Assembly: GCF_013307225.1 (NCBI RefSeq)
Contig: NZ_CP028942.1
Location: 620,001 to 684,000 of the forward strand
Length of the DNA stretch: 64,000 bases
Direction: 5' to 3'
Source of the DNA: Polynucleobacter tropicus
GTDB lineage: Bacteria; Pseudomonadota; Gammaproteobacteria; Burkholderiales; Burkholderiaceae
Numbering within the stretch: the stretch's first letter is position 1; every line of letters starts with the position of its first letter. Shown here one piece after another: positions 18,366 through 26,736 of the stretch. A program made the position numbers and the translations under genes. Below the pieces are notes generated by a model. The model made no database searches and was not told the DNA's origin. It saw only the letters and a list, made by a program, of their open reading frames with translations.

Positions 18366-19308
18366 AACGATATCCATCTCTATATGGTTATTTAATATTC
18401 ATGCTATGGGTGCCAATAGCGTGGGCTGAAGACAGCCCAGAACAAACTAAGCAAGCACTTTCAGTGCCTGATGTTTATATAGCGTCTGATAGCGAAAATT
18501 TCTCTACCTATAAATACCGTGCGGGGTATTTGCCATTATATGAGCATGGTGAGAAATATACGGGCATTACCTATCAACATAATTACTTCACGCAGGGCTC
18601 GTGGAATTCTTCGGCTGAGCAATACACCTTGCTAACCAAGTCGATCAATCCACGAACAGCGCTTGGATACAACCTTAATATTGGATATAACACTGAAAAT
18701 GGCCATCAGTTAATAACGACAGATAGCAACTATGGTTTTCGAGCAACAGACACCACCAAGCTAGAGGTATTGCTGAACCGTGATCGAGTTGAAACACAGA
18801 ACTCTTTAAATAATGGAATTTATTACACGCTGGGCGGGGCAAGCATTGAACAGCAGATTATTGAGCGATTATCACTCGTGGCCATGGGTGCCAATATGTA
18901 CTTTCAGATACAAATACAAGGCCCACATTTAGAGCAAAGCTAATTTATGATTTAATTCCTGAGTATGGATTAACGGCCCAGTTACGGTATCGTCAGTACC
19001 GCGATACCAATATCAATGTGGCTAATAATTATTTCAACCCTTCAACGTATAACGAGACCATGGTTGCCTTTGGCTTTAGAAAACGTATGGAAGGATGGGT
19101 GGTTAGTGGCACAGCAGGTCTTGGAAGGCAAGCTGTAAATCAAGATCCCAGTACAACTACACAACTTTATGAATTGGCTGCTACTAGCCCTGTAGCATCG
19201 GATAGCTATTACTTTAAAACTAGGGCAGGCTATGGAAAATCCGCAGGATTCTTAGGCCCAAATTACTTTTATCGTTATGTAATGGAAGAGCTTATTTTCC
19301 CGTTCTAG
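18362..19308 (+). pseudogene. Outer-membrane barrel protein gene, frameshifted (PgaA-C-terminal/YaiO-like)
   Basis: The first part (18362-18945) has a signal peptide and beta-barrel strands, then runs into a stop. The +1/-1 frame continues the same kind of protein (reading on as SDTNTRPTFRAKLIYDLIPEYG and onward) to a stop at 19306-19308 with a C-terminal EELIFPF ending typical of barrels. A single-base indel near 18890-18905 joins the two. The gene is translationally coupled to the glycosyltransferase (ATGA overlap), so it probably encoded its outer-membrane export or surface partner. Either it is a recent pseudogene or there is a base-calling error. Confidence 0.75.
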
Positions 19309-19311
19309 TTT

Positions 19312-20223
19312 TCAAAGCGCAATTTGATTCCGCCCATTATTTTTAGCTCTATACATTGCATCATCTGCCTGTTTGAGCAAACTGATCCCTAGGCTATCTA
19401 TTGAATAGATTGAGTCGATTGGAATGAGTGTTGCAATACCAATGCTAATTGTAAGTCTGACAGGACGGTTGCTGGTTTGTGCGAAATTAGTAGTTTGTTC
19501 AATCTCTTTGCGTATGCGTTCGGCAATAATGCTGGCAGACTCTTGATTTGTTTCCGGCAAGATAACAATGAATTCTTCGCCACCGATGCGTCCTAGATGA
19601 TCATTCACGCGAAGTAGGTTCTTAATGGACCTTGTTAGGGAGCAAAGTACCTCGTCTCCAATAGCGTGACCATGCTCGTCATTAATCAATTTAAAGCGAT
19701 CAATATCTATCTCAAGTATTGAAAGGTGATTTTTAGATCTAAAGGACCGTTTAATTTCATTGGAGAGCTTATAAAGTGACTCTGTGCGGCTTAGGCATTT
19801 AGTAAGGGGGTCAATTTGGGATAGCGCTATTAATAGATCATTATCCGAATTGATTCTGGACATTAACCGATGAATTCCAATAACACCAATTAAAAGAGCG
19901 GTAGATATTAGCAAGGAAAGTATCGAGTCTAAGAGATTGAAATGACTTGTTTCCAATATGGAAGCAATTGGGCTAATTCTTCGCCCTAGCATCAGGAATA
20001 AGCCAATACCTAAAAATATCCAACCCCATTTAAATGGCGAAGGAGATTTTTTAGCCAATAGAAACGCAAAGAAGGCTGTTCCAGCTTGGGTTATTAGAGA
20101 TAGTGAATATAGGATCAGTGCTATGGTGATCATCAGGCTGTCGGTTGTAATGGCTTCTGTCTTTAGAATTTCGCACATTGGATTATGCCCGTCAATAGCA
20201 AATGGAATTCGCTTCAAAAGCAC
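19312..20223 (-). CDS. Membrane-bound diguanylate cyclase (GGDEF)
   Basis: The enzyme makes cyclic di-GMP from two GTP. The N-terminal half has four hydrophobic segments (about residues 30-58, 66-80, 97-120), so it sits in the inner membrane. The catalytic motif is GGEEF (214-218), preceded by an allosteric inhibitory RxxD site, RVND (205-208), at the canonical five-residue distance. The annotated start is a GTG; an ATG at 20178 (residue 16) is an equally possible start. It is divergent from an HD-GYP gene 20 bases away, forming a synthesis/degradation pair. Confidence 0.9.
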   Translation of the reverse strand: MLLKRIPFAIDGHNPMCEILKTEAITTDSLMITIALILYSLSLITQAGTAFFAFLLAKKSPSPFKWGWIFLGIGLFLMLGRRISPIASILETSHFNLLDSILSLLISTALLIGVIGIHRLMSRINSDNDLLIALSQIDPLTKCLSRTESLYKLSNEIKRSFRSKNHLSILEIDIDRFKLINDEHGHAIGDEVLCSLTRSIKNLLRVNDHLGRIGGEEFIVILPETNQESASIIAERIRKEIEQTTNFAQTSNRPVRLTISIGIATLIPIDSIYSIDSLGISLLKQADDAMYRAKNNGRNQIAL

Positions 20224-20243
20224 TTATCCGCTAACATTAGACA

Positions 20244-21419
20244 ATGGGTGATATTCAATTAGAAAAGCAAGTCTGGGCTTTGGCAGCTTATACAAATGCC
20301 ATTAAAGTTTTATTGCGAGCTAAGTCACAACTAGAGTTGGTTGAAGGCGTATGTCAAGGCATTACCAATCAATTTCCATATGTAGTTTCTTGGGTTGGCT
20401 TAATTAAAGAAAACCATACAAAAGAGTTGCTCATGGCTGGTGTCTCAGGATCAGCCAGTGCTTATGCAGATGGAATAGTTGTAAGTTGGGATGAGACCCT
20501 TCCGAGTGGTCGAGGTCCCATGGGAACTGCTATTCGCACGCGCAAACCCAAGATTATTAATAACTGCGCCACGGATCCTTCATTTTTACCATGGAGAGAT
20601 CGTGCTAAATCTCATGGGATCAAAAGCTGTGTTGCTGTCCCACTTATTCTGAACGAAAAGGTAATAGGATCGCTGATTGTTTATGCGAGCATTCCAGATG
20701 CCTTTGCGCAACCAGAAATCCATCTTTTTGAGGGCTTGGCCGATGAGGTTTCATACGGCATTGATAGTTTGCAAAAAGAGTTTGAGCTGGAAAAAGAAAA
20801 AATTCAAACTGAGGCTTCTCAAAAAAGATTAATTAATTCCTTAGAAGCAATGGTTGGAGCAATGTCCACCACTATGGAGTTACGTGACCCTTATACTTCT
20901 GGACATCAACATCAGGTAGCTATTATCTCTGAGGCTATTGCTAAAGAAATGGGTTGTAGTGAAGATCAAATTCACGGGTTAAAGTTGGCCGCATTAGTTC
21001 ATGACATTGGCAAGATTTCTATTCCAGCTGAAATATTAATGAAACCTATAGCTCTGACGGATCATGAGCACTTTATATTGAGAGATCACGTCAACAGTGG
21101 CTATAAAGTGCTAAAAGAGATTCCCTTCATTTGGCCTATTGCTGAAATCGTTAGGCAGCACCATGAGCGAATTGATGGCTCTGGTTACCCGTTGGGCCTT
21201 AAAGGCGACCAAATATTGTTAGAGGCAAAAATTCTTGCGGTAGCCGATACTCTTGAATCAATGTCTGCTTTTAGGCCGTATCGACCTGCATTGGGATTGG
21301 ATAGGGCAATGGAGTTGATCCTTGCGGAATCTGGGAAAACTCTTGATGCTAGTGTAGTTTTAGCGGCAAATAAACTCTATCAGCAAGGGTTATTGCAAGG
21401 CTTAGTGAGAAAGAGTTGA
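20244..21419 (+). CDS. GAF-HD-GYP protein, cyclic-di-GMP phosphodiesterase candidate
   Basis: The N-terminal GAF sensor domain (about residues 20-175) is followed by a short coiled-coil linker (174-200) and an HD-GYP domain. The metal-binding HD is H253-D254 in LVHDIGKISIP, and the GYP signature is HHERIDGSGYP (306-316). HD-GYP proteins hydrolyse c-di-GMP to GMP or pGpG. The protein has no membrane span. It is head-to-head with the GGDEF gene, so the two probably tune the same local c-di-GMP output, perhaps the adjacent exopolysaccharide synthase. Confidence 0.9.
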   Translation: MGDIQLEKQVWALAAYTNAIKVLLRAKSQLELVEGVCQGITNQFPYVVSWVGLIKENHTKELLMAGVSGSASAYADGIVVSWDETLPSGRGPMGTAIRTRKPKIINNCATDPSFLPWRDRAKSHGIKSCVAVPLILNEKVIGSLIVYASIPDAFAQPEIHLFEGLADEVSYGIDSLQKEFELEKEKIQTEASQKRLINSLEAMVGAMSTTMELRDPYTSGHQHQVAIISEAIAKEMGCSEDQIHGLKLAALVHDIGKISIPAEILMKPIALTDHEHFILRDHVNSGYKVLKEIPFIWPIAEIVRQHHERIDGSGYPLGLKGDQILLEAKILAVADTLESMSAFRPYRPALGLDRAMELILAESGKTLDASVVLAANKLYQQGLLQGLVRKS

Positions 21420-21422
21420 GTT

Positions 21423-21470
21423 TGTCCTTAACCCGACATTCCATGTGCCCAAGAGTCACGTTACTTGACA
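21423..21470. repeat. Two TGTC-N9-GACA-type palindromes in tandem (copies 2 and 3)
   Basis: A degenerate TGTCCTTAACCCGACA (21423-21438) and AGTCACGTTACTTGACA (21454-21470) lie between the HD-GYP stop and tRNA-Lys remnant B. The same tandem arrangement stands beside the intact tRNA-Lys at 51634-51711, so it appears to be part of a conserved element end. Confidence 0.55.
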
Positions 21471-21592
21471 CTTGAATATCCCTTGAGACGCCTATGGTGG
21501 CCCGCGGTCACCCAGTGCCTTTCATCCTGACTCAATTAACCTCCGCAAGATCGCCTACTGAGCCCACACGGTCAGTAAATTTAACGAGTCTC

Positions 21593-21678
21593 AAAAGAAA
21601 AAGCCCCTAGATTTCTCAAGGGGCTTTTGTATAACTGGTGGGTCGGGCGAGATTCGAACTCGCGACCAACGGATTAAA
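21593..21678 (-). repeat. tRNA-Lys 3' half plus terminator (att-like copy B)
   Basis: 21636-21678 repeats exactly the last 43 bases of tRNA-Lys (51876-51918), ending in the anticodon loop, and 21593-21635 repeats its intrinsic terminator. The bases just left of it (about 21525-21592, with GCCTACTGAGCCCACACGGT) also resemble the flank of the intact gene (GCCTATTGAGTCCACACAGT). The interval 21420-21719 holds no other gene. Confidence 0.9.
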
Positions 21679-21719
21679 GAATGTAGATTGGATTAGACAG
21701 GCCAGCACATTGCCTAAAC

Positions 21720-22313
21720 CTATTTATCGCTCTCCAAGCGTTCCAAGATGAGATTGGCAAGAATCGATTCGTCGCCATTGAAAGCTAATTCCATTGCCCG
21801 ATAAATTTGTTCTTGTTCTAAGTCTGAGTAATCAAGTTTGTAGCCAGCCTCTTCGCTTAGTTGGGAGATAAATAGGCGTTGTACGCGACCATTTCCCTCT
21901 CGGAAAGGGTGAAGGGCATTTATCTCAGATAGATAATGGGCTAATCTTTTTGATAGATCGTTGGCATCTAGACCTTTTAGGCGATTTTCTCGAGCCAGCT
22001 TATTAAAGATCTCGTTTGCTGCAGATTTAATAAATCGCACATTGGCAAAACGACTATTTCCACGACTAATATCTACAGTGCGAATCTTTCCAGCCCAGTC
22101 ATATACATCTTGGAAAAGCGCTAAGTGGATGTTCTGCAGATGGGCTAGGTCAAATTTTCCTGATACAGGACTTTCTATGATTTCAATTGAGCGCAAAGTA
22201 GATAGCTCACCTTCGTAGGCGTCCAATTCATTTGCGTTAGTTATTTCTGCTTTATTTCGAAGTACATCCGTACCTGGGTAGCAGTAGGTGTCATCCGCGT
22301 CGTAGCGTGACAT
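21720..22313 (-). CDS. Fic-family AMPylase-type toxin
   Basis: The complete Fic core motif HPFREGNGR is at residues 135-143, with a beta-hairpin flap region (about 85-97) before it. Fic enzymes transfer AMP or another phosphate-containing group to a hydroxyl of a target protein such as DNA gyrase. The 197-aa length and the antitoxin-like gene immediately upstream (23-base overlap) match the VbhT/FicT class of toxin-antitoxin modules. The toxin looks intact. Confidence 0.9.
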   Translation of the reverse strand: MSRYDADDTYCYPGTDVLRNKAEITNANELDAYEGELSTLRSIEIIESPVSGKFDLAHLQNIHLALFQDVYDWAGKIRTVDISRGNSRFANVRFIKSAANEIFNKLARENRLKGLDANDLSKRLAHYLSEINALHPFREGNGRVQRLFISQLSEEAGYKLDYSDLEQEQIYRAMELAFNGDESILANLILERLESDK

Positions 22314-22488
22314 ACCGTTGTTTGGTTTCTTCGATTAATTGCGCAATAGTCTTTTTGCCAGCAACGTAATCCGTGAGGTTTTGCGCTAACTGTTTGGTGG
22401 GAATAATGCCCTCAATTCGAGCAGAAGCCACGGCGTTGGAAACGCTGTATTGGCGAACTTGAGATTGGGTGGCGAATTTCGTTGGCAT
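22291..22488 (-). CDS. VbhA-like antitoxin of the Fic module
   Basis: A 65-aa protein preceding and overlapping the fic gene. It carries the inhibitory helix motif (S/T)xxx(E/D)(G/N) as S22-A-R-I-E26-G27 in SNAVASARIEGI. In VbhA-type antitoxins the Glu of this helix displaces the gamma-phosphate of ATP in the Fic active site. The motif is intact, so the pair is probably a functional class-I Fic toxin-antitoxin module. Confidence 0.85.
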   Translation of the reverse strand: MPTKFATQSQVRQYSVSNAVASARIEGIIPTKQLAQNLTDYVAGKKTIAQLIEETKQRYVTLRRG

Positions 22489-22592
22489 GAGTACATTTTA
22501 AAGGATTTAACGTGGATTTCCTAGGGAAATCTATTCAATAATCTGGCCATAAACTCCTGATATTTCAAGGAATTATGGCTGTATTTTGGATG

Positions 22593-22982
22593 TTATTGAT
22601 GGTATCGATATTCCTGGGTTTTACCACCATAGCCATAGCTTGCTGCTCTGACATCTTGCACGTAGATATAGCTTTCTTCATGAAGATTGCCTAAGATCCG
22701 TTCAAATCCTTCAAAAGCTTCCTTGATGTACTGGGCTTTCTCATCCTTGGTATTAGTTTCATCGGTAATCTTGATATCAAAGTAAAAGCTATTCTTGCCT
22801 TGTTCACTCAATAGCTTTCCACCAACCATCCAGCACTCAGGATCAGCGTAGTCAATAGCAATTGCTGTTACTTCCTTCTTTTTACCCAAAATACGATGAG
22901 TAAGATCAAGCAATAATTCATGAATAGCTTTGGTCGTAGCGACATTTTTTTGACCGCTGACTTTAACATTCAATATTGGCAT
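22593..22982 (-). CDS. Tautomerase-superfamily protein
   Basis: The protein begins Met-Pro, so after Met removal Pro1 can be the catalytic base, as in 4-oxalocrotonate tautomerase and relatives. At 129 aa it is about twice the length of the small 4-OT subunits and resembles the fused cis-CaaD/MSAD-like or DUF-type tautomerases. Its promoter region carries the same 15-base motif as the marR gene upstream, so it is probably the MarR target. The substrate is unknown. Confidence 0.75.
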   Translation of the reverse strand: MPILNVKVSGQKNVATTKAIHELLLDLTHRILGKKKEVTAIAIDYADPECWMVGGKLLSEQGKNSFYFDIKITDETNTKDEKAQYIKEAFEGFERILGNLHEESYIYVQDVRAASYGYGGKTQEYRYHQ

Positions 22983-23013
22983 GTGTTTCTCCTTTAAAAA
23001 TTAATCAAACTAA

Positions 23014-23028
23014 TTAGCTATGCAACTA
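23014..23028. promoter_or_regulatory. Putative MarR operator, copy 1
   Basis: TTAGCTATGCAACTA, 32 bases before the tautomerase start codon. The identical 15 bases occur before the marR gene. The site is an imperfect inverted repeat. Function is inferred from duplication and position. Confidence 0.6.
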
Positions 23029-23050
23029 TTAGGGAAATAAAAAAGCCCAG

Positions 23051-23467
23051 TTACTTCAGGGCAGAACTAATTCCTCGTAGTTGTCCTACAACTTCCTCAA
23101 AATGGTTGGTGCCCAATACTTTCTTTAGACGCTTGGTAACAGCACCACTTGCTGCGTTAATGGCGTTTTTCATCTCAAGGGCCTTTTTAGTGGGGTGAAT
23201 TTCCTGTTCACGCCCATCTTTACTGGAGGCAACCCGTTTAATCAGCGCTAAACGCTCTAGGCCGTCCAAGCCTCTAGTAGCAGTGGGGCGGCTGATGTTC
23301 ATCTCTACAGCAAGTTCACTTTGCAATAAAGGGGCTTTATCCAGAACGACTCTGAGCATGAAGGCTTGAGAGGGAGTAAGACCAAAAGGCTTAAATGCGC
23401 TAGTCCATTCCCGCTCTAGCTGCCTAGCTAGGCTGGTGGTGTTGAAATAGAGGCATTGTTCAAACAT
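23051..23467 (-). CDS. MarR-family transcriptional regulator
   Basis: Winged-helix regulator of 138 aa. The DNA-binding region is about residues 38-100 (LTPSQAFMLRVVLDKAPLLQSELAVEMNISRPTATRGLDGLERLALI contains the helix-turn-helix and the start of the wing). MarR proteins bind as dimers and are released by phenolic or oxidised ligands. Identical putative operators precede this gene and the tautomerase gene downstream on the same strand, which fits autoregulation and control of a detoxification enzyme. Confidence 0.85.
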   Translation of the reverse strand: MFEQCLYFNTTSLARQLEREWTSAFKPFGLTPSQAFMLRVVLDKAPLLQSELAVEMNISRPTATRGLDGLERLALIKRVASSKDGREQEIHPTKKALEMKNAINAASGAVTKRLKKVLGTNHFEEVVGQLRGISSALK

Positions 23468-23491
23468 GAGGGTTAGTTTAGACTAGTTTAG

Positions 23492-23506
23492 TTAGCTATG
23501 CAACTA
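23492..23506. promoter_or_regulatory. Putative MarR operator, copy 2
   Basis: TTAGCTATGCAACTA, 25 bases before the marR start codon, identical to the copy before the tautomerase gene. Confidence 0.6.
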
Positions 23507-23518
23507 TATCTTTCCAGG

Positions 23519-23535
23519 TGTCTCGTTACGTGACA
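23519..23535. repeat. Palindromic repeat TGTC-N9-GACA type, copy 4
   Basis: TGTCTCGTTACGTGACA, 17 bases, in the gap between marR and the zinc-knuckle-repeat gene. Confidence 0.6.
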
Positions 23536-23603
23536 CTTCTGTCCATAGCAATCTTGAAGTAGGATGGGCATATAAGACCAAATAACCCTGATTTAAGCGC
23601 TCC

Positions 23604-24752
23604 TTGTCCAAAAAAGTCACAACTGCCGATTTCATAAGACGTGCCCGTGAGGTTCACGGAGATAAGTACGACTACTCAAAGACCGTTTATATAGCCGCCA
23701 TTAAAGATGTCACGATTATTTGCCCCATACATGGAGAATTTCAACAAAGACCAGCAAATCACAATATTGGCCGTGGTTGTCGAGCTTGTGGGGGGAATAG
23801 GCCTTTAAGTCTTACAAGTTTCATAATTCGTGCACAGATATTGCATCGCAATCGCTATGACTATGCCCTTGTAAGTTTTAAAAGCGTTGAGGACAAGGTA
23901 AGGATTCTTTGTCCAGAGCATGGATTTTTTAGCCAGCGGGTAATGTCTCATTTAAGGGGCTTTAACTGCCCCAGTTGTGGGCGTGAATCTACCGCTCAAA
24001 AGCTTGGCCATTCTTTAGAGCGTTTTTTACAAGACGCAAAAGCGATGCATGGTGATAGATATGATTATTCAGAAGTTGATTACACAAATGCGTTAACCAA
24101 AGTCAAAATCATTTGCTCAAAACACGGAGCCTTTTATCAAACACCATCCAGTCATATTAATGGGGTTAATTGCTCCAAATGCAGCGATATCGCTAGCGCA
24201 GATAAACGTAGATTAACTACAGAAGACTTTATTAGAGCGGCTTGGTTAACTCATGGAGATCGTTACGACTATTCGAAAGTCAACTATGTGACCGCCTTGG
24301 AAAAGGTTGAGATTATTTGCTCCGAGCATGGTTCCTTTTGGCAGTCACCAATCAATCATTCAAGAGGGTCTGGTTGCCCCGGATGTGCTGTTTCTGGATT
24401 TGATCAAACTAAACCTGCTACCCTTTACTACCTTGCGGTACTAACAGATAGCAATGAGACTCTATATAAGATAGGTATTACCAATCTTTCAGTTCATAAG
24501 AGATTTCCATCTATAGACCTTGAGAGAATCCGAACCCTAAAAATATGGCAATTTGACCAAGGGGCTGATGCGGCACAGGAGGAATTAAGGATTCTTCGTG
24601 AATTTGAAGATGATCAATATCTCGGGCCTGATGTGCTGGTAGGTGCAGGCAATACGGAGTTATTTGTTCGAGATGTTTTAGGTCTTGAAAACGAGGTAGG
24701 GCTTAAATATTTCAAGCAATGGTCTCAAGAGTCTTTTGATTTGGATGAATAG
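23604..24752 (+). CDS. Four DUF723-type zinc-knuckle repeats plus GIY-YIG-like C-terminus
   Basis: The N-terminal ~275 residues consist of four tandem copies of a ~65-residue unit with the shared pattern F..rA...Hg.rYdYs...y......v.I.C..HG.F.q....H..g..C..C. Each unit can bind a metal through its Cys/His set. The C-terminal ~100 residues (TLYYLAVLTDSNETLYKIGITN) resemble the start of a GIY-YIG nuclease. Proteins of this build occur in phages and mobile DNA and are thought to be homing-endonuclease-like or DNA-binding. The start is a TTG with a weak ribosome site. Function remains inferred. Confidence 0.72.
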   Translation: MSKKVTTADFIRRAREVHGDKYDYSKTVYIAAIKDVTIICPIHGEFQQRPANHNIGRGCRACGGNRPLSLTSFIIRAQILHRNRYDYALVSFKSVEDKVRILCPEHGFFSQRVMSHLRGFNCPSCGRESTAQKLGHSLERFLQDAKAMHGDRYDYSEVDYTNALTKVKIICSKHGAFYQTPSSHINGVNCSKCSDIASADKRRLTTEDFIRAAWLTHGDRYDYSKVNYVTALEKVEIICSEHGSFWQSPINHSRGSGCPGCAVSGFDQTKPATLYYLAVLTDSNETLYKIGITNLSVHKRFPSIDLERIRTLKIWQFDQGADAAQEELRILREFEDDQYLGPDVLVGAGNTELFVRDVLGLENEVGLKYFKQWSQESFDLDE

Positions 24753-24763
24753 AGCACCTGGTT

Positions 24764-24780
24764 TGTCGGGTTACCCGACA
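24764..24780. repeat. Palindromic repeat TGTC-N9-GACA type, copy 5 (perfect stem)
   Basis: TGTCGGGTTACCCGACA, 12 bases after the stop of the zinc-knuckle-repeat gene, with a 7-bp perfect stem around TTA. Confidence 0.65.
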
Positions 24781-24855
24781 TCTTATGTGTTTGGCTAGAC
24801 AGTTAAGAATTTCATAACTAAACTGGACTGATTCACCTATTACCAAAGGCATTTA

Positions 24856-25230
24856 ATGAAATACCTTGTATTTCTAGCGTTCTCACTCGTAACTAGTCTT
24901 GCCAATGCTGTTAGTTACGACTGTACCGTTACTAAAAAGCTAGATTTTGAGAATGTCTATCAGCCAGCCCAAATGGAGAAATACAAGTTCTCAGCCAGGA
25001 TCCATGATTCAGAGAAGCCTAAGGTTGATAGATGCAGTATTAAGCCAAATGACAATAAGGTAACTTGTGACTCTTACGATATCGACAGGGTAGAGGTCGA
25101 TAAACATGTTGGCTATAAGAAGTTTTATCTATTTAGAAGCCAATTCGACATCCAACTCTTTCCCGATATGAAGTTTGTTGAGAATAATGGCCGTGGTGGA
25201 ATTGCTTTTGGGACTTGTAAATTGCTATGA
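24856..25230 (+). CDS. Hypothetical exported protein (124 aa)
   Basis: A signal peptide (MKYLVFLAFSLVTSLANA) is followed by a ~105-residue mature domain with four cysteines (about residues 23, 61, 71 and 121) that could form two disulfides in the periplasm. It is not recognised. It overlaps the HEPN-like gene downstream by four bases (ATGA), so the two are translationally coupled, which is odd for an exported and a cytoplasmic protein. Confidence 0.6.
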   Translation: MKYLVFLAFSLVTSLANAVSYDCTVTKKLDFENVYQPAQMEKYKFSARIHDSEKPKVDRCSIKPNDNKVTCDSYDIDRVEVDKHVGYKKFYLFRSQFDIQLFPDMKFVENNGRGGIAFGTCKLL

Positions 25231-26531
25231 GTGATTTTTCAATAGACTTAGCGGCTGAGCAAATTTACGATTCAAGGACAAGAGAGTACTTTAGCGAGGT
25301 ACTCGGCTCATTTATAAATAAAAATTACCGATCCGCGACTGTAATGCTCTGGTCTGTTTTGATTTCAGATCTGATATACAAACTTCACTCCCTAAAGGAT
25401 CTTTATCAAGATCAAATTGCAAGCTCAATCTTGGACGGGGTGCTAAAAAAACAAAGCACTAACCATGCTAATCCAGAGTGGGAAATGTATTTGGTTGATG
25501 AGGTATATAAAAGACTTCATCTTATTGAGGCCTCGGATTATCAGTCAATTCAGAATTTGCAAAAGTATCGACATCTGTCCGCTCATCCAGTTTTGAGTGG
25601 AGAAAATCTACTTTTTTCTCCTAATAAAGAGACTGTTAGAGCATTAATTAGAAATACCTTAGAAGGGGTTTTATTAAAGCCGCCAATTTTTTCTAAGAAA
25701 ATCGTTCATGAATTTGTTCAGGATATGGCTTCTAAAAAAGACCTTTTGCCTGATGAGATTGGATTAAGGAAGTATTTAAATGCCAAGTATTTTGGACATC
25801 TTGCTCCAGCGATCGAAGAGGACTTGATAAAAGCATTATGGAAGTTCTGCTTCAGAAGCTCAAATTTAGAGGTAGATGCAAATCGAGATATTAATCTTCG
25901 TTGCTTGGGGTTGCTGTATGAAAGAAGTCCGCGCACTTTTCATGAAGTGATTAAAAGAAATGTTGATTATTTCAGTGAAATATCTGCAGGAAGCGATCAA
26001 TTGTTGTGTCTAGTTAATTTTTTGGGTGATGCTCCCCGTGTATTCGATATCTTGTCAGATGCCGCTAAAACGCTAATAGAAACATTTGCCAAGGCTTCCG
26101 GAGTGCTATTTTCCAAATCAATTTTTCTAAATTTATCTTATGCAGATCATATAAGTCAGCTATGTAAGTATGACTACTCGCAGCTTAAAGAAATGACTGG
26201 CGAGGATTTTGTCAAAGTTGTCCGCGGTTGCGATAAAAACGATCAATTACGGCAAATAGTCTTTAGGCTTGGATCAAAAATTTATTATGAGAGTCCTAAT
26301 TTTGATTCGGCTGATGCTAACTTTTCTAAGTTTGTTAAGCCTTATATAGATAGCTTTGATTCAAAATCAATTGATTTTTTGTTAAAAGGCATAGAAGGTC
26401 ATAATCAAACATACCTGAGATATCGCTCATGTATTGACCATCCAATTATTCATGAGGTTGCAATTTTTTGTGGAATTACTGATTTATCGCCATATCCAAA
26501 TTTCCTGAAATCATTGCCTGAAGAGGAATAA
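25227..26531 (+). CDS. Large uncharacterised protein with N-terminal HEPN-like domain
   Basis: 434 aa, no membrane span or signal peptide. The N-terminal ~150 residues look like a HEPN helical bundle: an early helix pair (NYRSATVMLWSVLISDLIYK, residues 33-52) and an R-x4-H motif at R115-H120 (RHLSAH), the active-site signature of HEPN RNases. The remaining ~280 residues are helical and not recognised. HEPN RNases occur in toxin-antitoxin and abortive-infection systems. The location in a mobile block next to Fic/VbhA and a homing-type protein fits a defence role, but this is inference. Confidence 0.6.
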   Translation: MSDFSIDLAAEQIYDSRTREYFSEVLGSFINKNYRSATVMLWSVLISDLIYKLHSLKDLYQDQIASSILDGVLKKQSTNHANPEWEMYLVDEVYKRLHLIEASDYQSIQNLQKYRHLSAHPVLSGENLLFSPNKETVRALIRNTLEGVLLKPPIFSKKIVHEFVQDMASKKDLLPDEIGLRKYLNAKYFGHLAPAIEEDLIKALWKFCFRSSNLEVDANRDINLRCLGLLYERSPRTFHEVIKRNVDYFSEISAGSDQLLCLVNFLGDAPRVFDILSDAAKTLIETFAKASGVLFSKSIFLNLSYADHISQLCKYDYSQLKEMTGEDFVKVVRGCDKNDQLRQIVFRLGSKIYYESPNFDSADANFSKFVKPYIDSFDSKSIDFLLKGIEGHNQTYLRYRSCIDHPIIHEVAIFCGITDLSPYPNFLKSLPEEE

Positions 26532-26649
26532 TTTCGCTAACATTCTTTAAGAAGACGCCCACGACATTCCAGCGTTATCCATCCCCACCCATATCGGTCC
26601 AATAGATCACCTATTGAGCTCACACAGTCTCCACATTCACCATAGCCCC

Positions 26650-26736
26650 AAAGAAAAAGCCCCTAGATATCTCTAGAGGCTTTTGTATAACTGGTGGGTC
26701 GGGCGAGATTCGAACTCGCGACCAACGGATTAAAAG
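26650..26736 (-). repeat. tRNA-Lys 3' half plus terminator (att-like copy C)
   Basis: 26692-26736 repeats exactly the 45 bases of tRNA-Lys 51876-51920, ending in the anticodon loop, and is preceded by the terminator. The left flank contains CCTATTGAGCTCACACAGT, close to the flank of the intact tRNA. The interval 26532-26865 has no gene other than this repeat and the adjoining conserved left-end module. Confidence 0.92.

Noticed and set aside
23041-23062. Terminator for marR (GCCC...GGGC plus T run on the minus strand)
   Set aside because: The stem has only four contiguous base pairs with an inner mismatch, too weak to list as a feature.
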